From an uncultured Muribaculum sp. (GTDB lineage Bacteria > Bacteroidota > Bacteroidia > Bacteroidales > Muribaculaceae): a stretch of 64,000 nucleotides of DNA. The translations under genes and the position numbers were made by a program. The stretch's first letter is position 1; every line of letters starts with the position of its first letter. The stretch is from NCBI GenBank assembly GCA_910587665.1, contig CAJUMZ010000006.1, positions 1 through 64,000 of the forward strand. Reading direction: 5' to 3'. The notes beneath the pieces were generated by a model. It did no database searches. It was not told where the DNA came from and saw only the letters and a list, made by a program, of their open reading frames with translations. Below are positions 61,894 to 64,000 of the stretch, piece after piece.

Positions 61894-62667
61894 ATGAAGA
61901 TACTTATCATAGGCGCCGGCAAGATGGGGTCGTTTTTCTGCGACCTCCTTAGCCAGAAACATGATGTAGCAGTATTTGACACCGATCCCAAGCGGCTGCT
62001 ATACACTTACATGTGCCGTCGGTTCAGCGATCTTTCAGAGGTTGACGAATTTGACCCCGATATGGTCATCAACGCCGCCACGGTAAAATACACGCTTGAT
62101 GCGTTCAACGCTGTGCTACCCCACCTGTCAGAGCGCTGTATCCTCAGCGACATAGCATCGGTAAAAACCGGATTACCGGAGTTTTATGCCACCTGCGGGC
62201 ATCCGTTTGTATCAACCCACCCGATGTTCGGTCCCACATTCGCCTCGTTGAGCAATCTGAGCAACGAAAACGCCATAATAATATCAGAAGGCGACCACCT
62301 CGGCAAAGTGTTTTTCAAAGATCTTTACAACAGTCTCAACCTTCACATCGAGGAATACACCTTCAGCCAGCATGACGAGACGATAGCCTACTCTCTGTCA
62401 ATACCGTTTGCCTCCACGCTTGTATTCGCCGGATGTATGAAACATCAGGATGCACCCGGCACCACCTTCAAGCGCCACAAGGCAATAGCCGACGGTCTTA
62501 TGAGCGAAGACGACTACTTGTTGAGCGAGATACTTTTCAATCCGAACACCTCGGGGCAACTTGAAAAGATAAGGCAGAAGCTTTCTGAATTGCAAGATAT
62601 TGTGGACCGCCGCGATTCCGAGGCTATGCAAGCCTATCTTGACAAAGTGCGACGGAATTTAGAGTAA
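61894..62667 (+). CDS. tyrA: Prephenate dehydrogenase
   Basis: TyrA oxidises prephenate to 4-hydroxyphenylpyruvate for tyrosine synthesis. The 257-residue protein starts with the Rossmann motif ILIIGAGKMGSFFCDLL and an acidic NAD-binding residue (VFDTDPKR). It has the LSDIASVKTGLPEF segment, the catalytic His in FVSTHPMFGPTFA, and a helical dimerisation domain with the FSQHDETIAYSLSIPFAS helix. There is no ACT or chorismate mutase domain. It is the fourth gene of the attenuated operon, and mutS2 starts 13 nt after it. Confidence 0.93.
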   Translation: MKILIIGAGKMGSFFCDLLSQKHDVAVFDTDPKRLLYTYMCRRFSDLSEVDEFDPDMVINAATVKYTLDAFNAVLPHLSERCILSDIASVKTGLPEFYATCGHPFVSTHPMFGPTFASLSNLSNENAIIISEGDHLGKVFFKDLYNSLNLHIEEYTFSQHDETIAYSLSIPFASTLVFAGCMKHQDAPGTTFKRHKAIADGLMSEDDYLLSEILFNPNTSGQLEKIRQKLSELQDIVDRRDSEAMQAYLDKVRRNLE

Positions 62668-62680
62668 AATACGTTTAAAA

Positions 62681-64000
62681 GTGATATATCCCGATTCATT
62701 TGAACATAAAATAGGATTTAACGCAATCCGCACACTTCTAAAGCAACGGTGTCAGTCACCGTCAGGAGTGGAATTTTGCGACTTGATGGCTTTCTCTACC
62801 GATTTCGAGGTAGTGAAAGCCTCACTTATATCTACATCAGAACTTGTCAGCATCCTCGACTCAGGTGAGGAATTCCCCTTATCCGGCATAGCTGACATAT
62901 CACAACTCCTTGCAACCATAAGGATTCCGGGGACTATGATTCCCGCATCAGAGCTTATACAGGTGCGCAAGGGATTGGAAACGGTGGGCGCACTCGTAGC
63001 TTTCTTTAACTCCAAACGCCATGAGGAGGGATCGGAATACCCTTATCTTGACGAGAAAGCCCGGATGCTGGTCGCTTTTCCTGAAATAATCAAGATGATC
63101 GACCGTATAATCGACCGGTTTGGAAACATCAAGGACAATGCGTCTCCTGAACTTGCCGCCATACGCTCGCAACTCGCCTCCACTGCGGGAGCGATAAACT
63201 CGATGATGCGCAGGGTGATAGCCCGCGCATCGCAAGCGGGATACATTGACTCCGACACTACCCCTTCGGTCAGAGACGGCAGGCTCGTAATACCGGTAGC
63301 CCCCATGAACAAGAGGCGGATAAACGGTATCGTACATGACGAGTCGGCTTCCGGAAAGACCGTGTTTATCGAACCTGCCGAGATTGTGGAGGCTAACAAC
63401 CGTGTGCGTGAGCTGCAACTTGAGGAGCGTCGCGAAATCGCACGCATACTCACACTTCTCGCCGATGACCTGCGACCTCACATCGACGACATCACTGCAA
63501 GTCTTGCCATAGTCGGAGAGCTTGATTTTATCCATGCAAAAGCCCGGTTTGCAAGAGAGATCGAAGGTCGCCTGCCGGTATTGGAACAAAAACCCGAACT
63601 CGAGTGGTATCATGCCGTACATCCGGGATTGTTATTATCGCTGCGAAGACAAGGGAAAGAAATCGTGCCTCTTGACATAACCCTTTCAAAAGAAAACCGC
63701 ATACTGATAATCTCCGGTCCCAATGCCGGAGGAAAATCAGTATGTCTAAAAACCGTGGGCATAGTGCAGTACATGGCTCAATGCGGCATGCTTCCGCCTC
63801 TGTATGAAAATTCCCACGTAGGTATCTTCAACGACATATTTGTCGACATCGGCGACGATCAATCAATCGAGGATGACCTGAGTACCTACAGCTCCCATCT
63901 GAGAAACATGAAGTATTTCCTGTCGCGCGGCAACCATTCCACGCTCGTATTGATTGATGAGTTTGGAGGCGGTACTGAGCCACAGATCGGTGGAGCAATT
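62681..64000 (+). CDS. mutS2: MutS2-type ATPase (incomplete, runs off the window)
   Basis: The frame runs to the window end without a stop and gives the first 440 residues of a MutS2-family protein. The GTG at 62681 is the likely start, since the encoded IYPDSFEHKIGFNAIRTLLKQRC is the usual MutS2 beginning. The core region includes RDGRLVIPVAPMNKRRINGIVHDESASGKTVFIEP, and the ATPase P-loop reads ISGPNAGGKSV, followed by LVLIDEFGGGTEP, the Walker B region. MutS2 in other bacteria limits homologous recombination or rescues collided ribosomes. The C-terminal Smr nuclease domain lies outside the window. The gene seems to share the pheA-tyrA transcript. Confidence 0.93.
   Translation, partial: MIYPDSFEHKIGFNAIRTLLKQRCQSPSGVEFCDLMAFSTDFEVVKASLISTSELVSILDSGEEFPLSGIADISQLLATIRIPGTMIPASELIQVRKGLETVGALVAFFNSKRHEEGSEYPYLDEKARMLVAFPEIIKMIDRIIDRFGNIKDNASPELAAIRSQLASTAGAINSMMRRVIARASQAGYIDSDTTPSVRDGRLVIPVAPMNKRRINGIVHDESASGKTVFIEPAEIVEANNRVRELQLEERREIARILTLLADDLRPHIDDITASLAIVGELDFIHAKARFAREIEGRLPVLEQKPELEWYHAVHPGLLLSLRRQGKEIVPLDITLSKENRILIISGPNAGGKSVCLKTVGIVQYMAQCGMLPPLYENSHVGIFNDIFVDIGDDQSIEDDLSTYSSHLRNMKYFLSRGNHSTLVLIDEFGGGTEPQIGGAI

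Noticed and set aside
1..64000. Insertion sequences, prophage, integrase, toxin-antitoxin or CRISPR-Cas genes
   Set aside because: No transposase, integrase, cas or restriction motif and no long repeats were seen; the window looks like core chromosome with a few accessory operons.

Overview
The window is a gene-dense, roughly half-GC stretch of chromosome from a member of the Bacteroidota, most probably order Bacteroidales. The signs are: repeated promoters of the Bacteroidota type (TTTG, about 20 nt, TAnnTTTG); few Shine-Dalgarno sequences; a fused lpxC-fabZ gene beside lpxD and lpxA; Bacteroidales-typical families (DUF4923, DUF4924, DUF4270, DUF3127, GH10-like DUF187); and E. coli-type rhamnose enzymes next to polysaccharide-active enzymes. 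A complete urease cluster in such a background would fit a gut Muribaculaceae-like lineage, but that family placement is inference. No rRNA, CRISPR array, insertion sequence or prophage was seen. One tRNA (Thr, CGT) is present.

Layout. 1-3.9 kb: LysE-type exporter, CBM9-like protein, DUF4923 protein, and two NlpC/P60 cell-wall peptidases whose 3' ends overlap. 3.95-11.4 kb: one plus-strand urease operon, ureA-ureB-ureC-ureE-ureF-ureG-ureD, then a urea channel and gpmA. UreB has a long N-terminal extension, UreE a His-rich tail, and a perfect hairpin separates ureC from the accessory genes. 11.5-18.5 kb: DUF418 membrane protein, a COG0523 GTPase with an Asp/His tract, an outer-membrane barrel, a CE15-like esterase and valS. 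18.6-27.7 kb: a GH2 glycosidase facing a rhamnose operon (rhaM, tandem CE12 esterase, rhaB, rhaA, rhaT, rhaD). 27.8-32 kb: M23 peptidase, MerR regulator, DUF4924 protein, lipoprotein, DEAD-box helicase. 32-34.2 kb: a MurU-like nucleotidyltransferase and an AmgK-like kinase fused to a RapZ C-terminal domain. 34.3-39.3 kb: aminotransferase, LolC/E-type permease, rsfS, ftsH. 39.3-42.2 kb: a two-gene redox unit (Fe-S aldo/keto reductase and NapH-like polyferredoxin). 42.4-44 kb: folP-cdaA. 44-48 kb: a compact minus-strand unit mazG, small membrane protein, topB, NUDIX, Cys-rich protein. 48.2-53.7 kb: HAD phosphatase, a GT5 N-domain protein, a DUF4270 lipoprotein, tRNA-Thr, DUF3127, DUF187 and DUF695 proteins. 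53.8-57 kb: lpxA, lpxC/fabZ, lpxD. 57.2-58.5 kb: rsmG and an MBL hydrolase. 58.5-64 kb: an aromatic amino acid operon (pheA, aminotransferase, DAHP synthase/chorismate mutase, tyrA) running into a truncated mutS2.

The most notable element precedes pheA. A 17-codon ORF with 9 Phe/Tyr codons is followed by a 12-bp terminator hairpin and by an alternative pairing that would open it, with all parts in the order needed for ribosome-mediated transcription attenuation. Other points worth attention are the kinase-RapZ fusion beside MurU, a Fe-S membrane protein with an internal Tat-like segment, an SSB-like tail on the DUF3127 protein, and the double CE12 esterase inside the rhamnose operon. All functional statements rest on reading motifs by eye; no database search was run.
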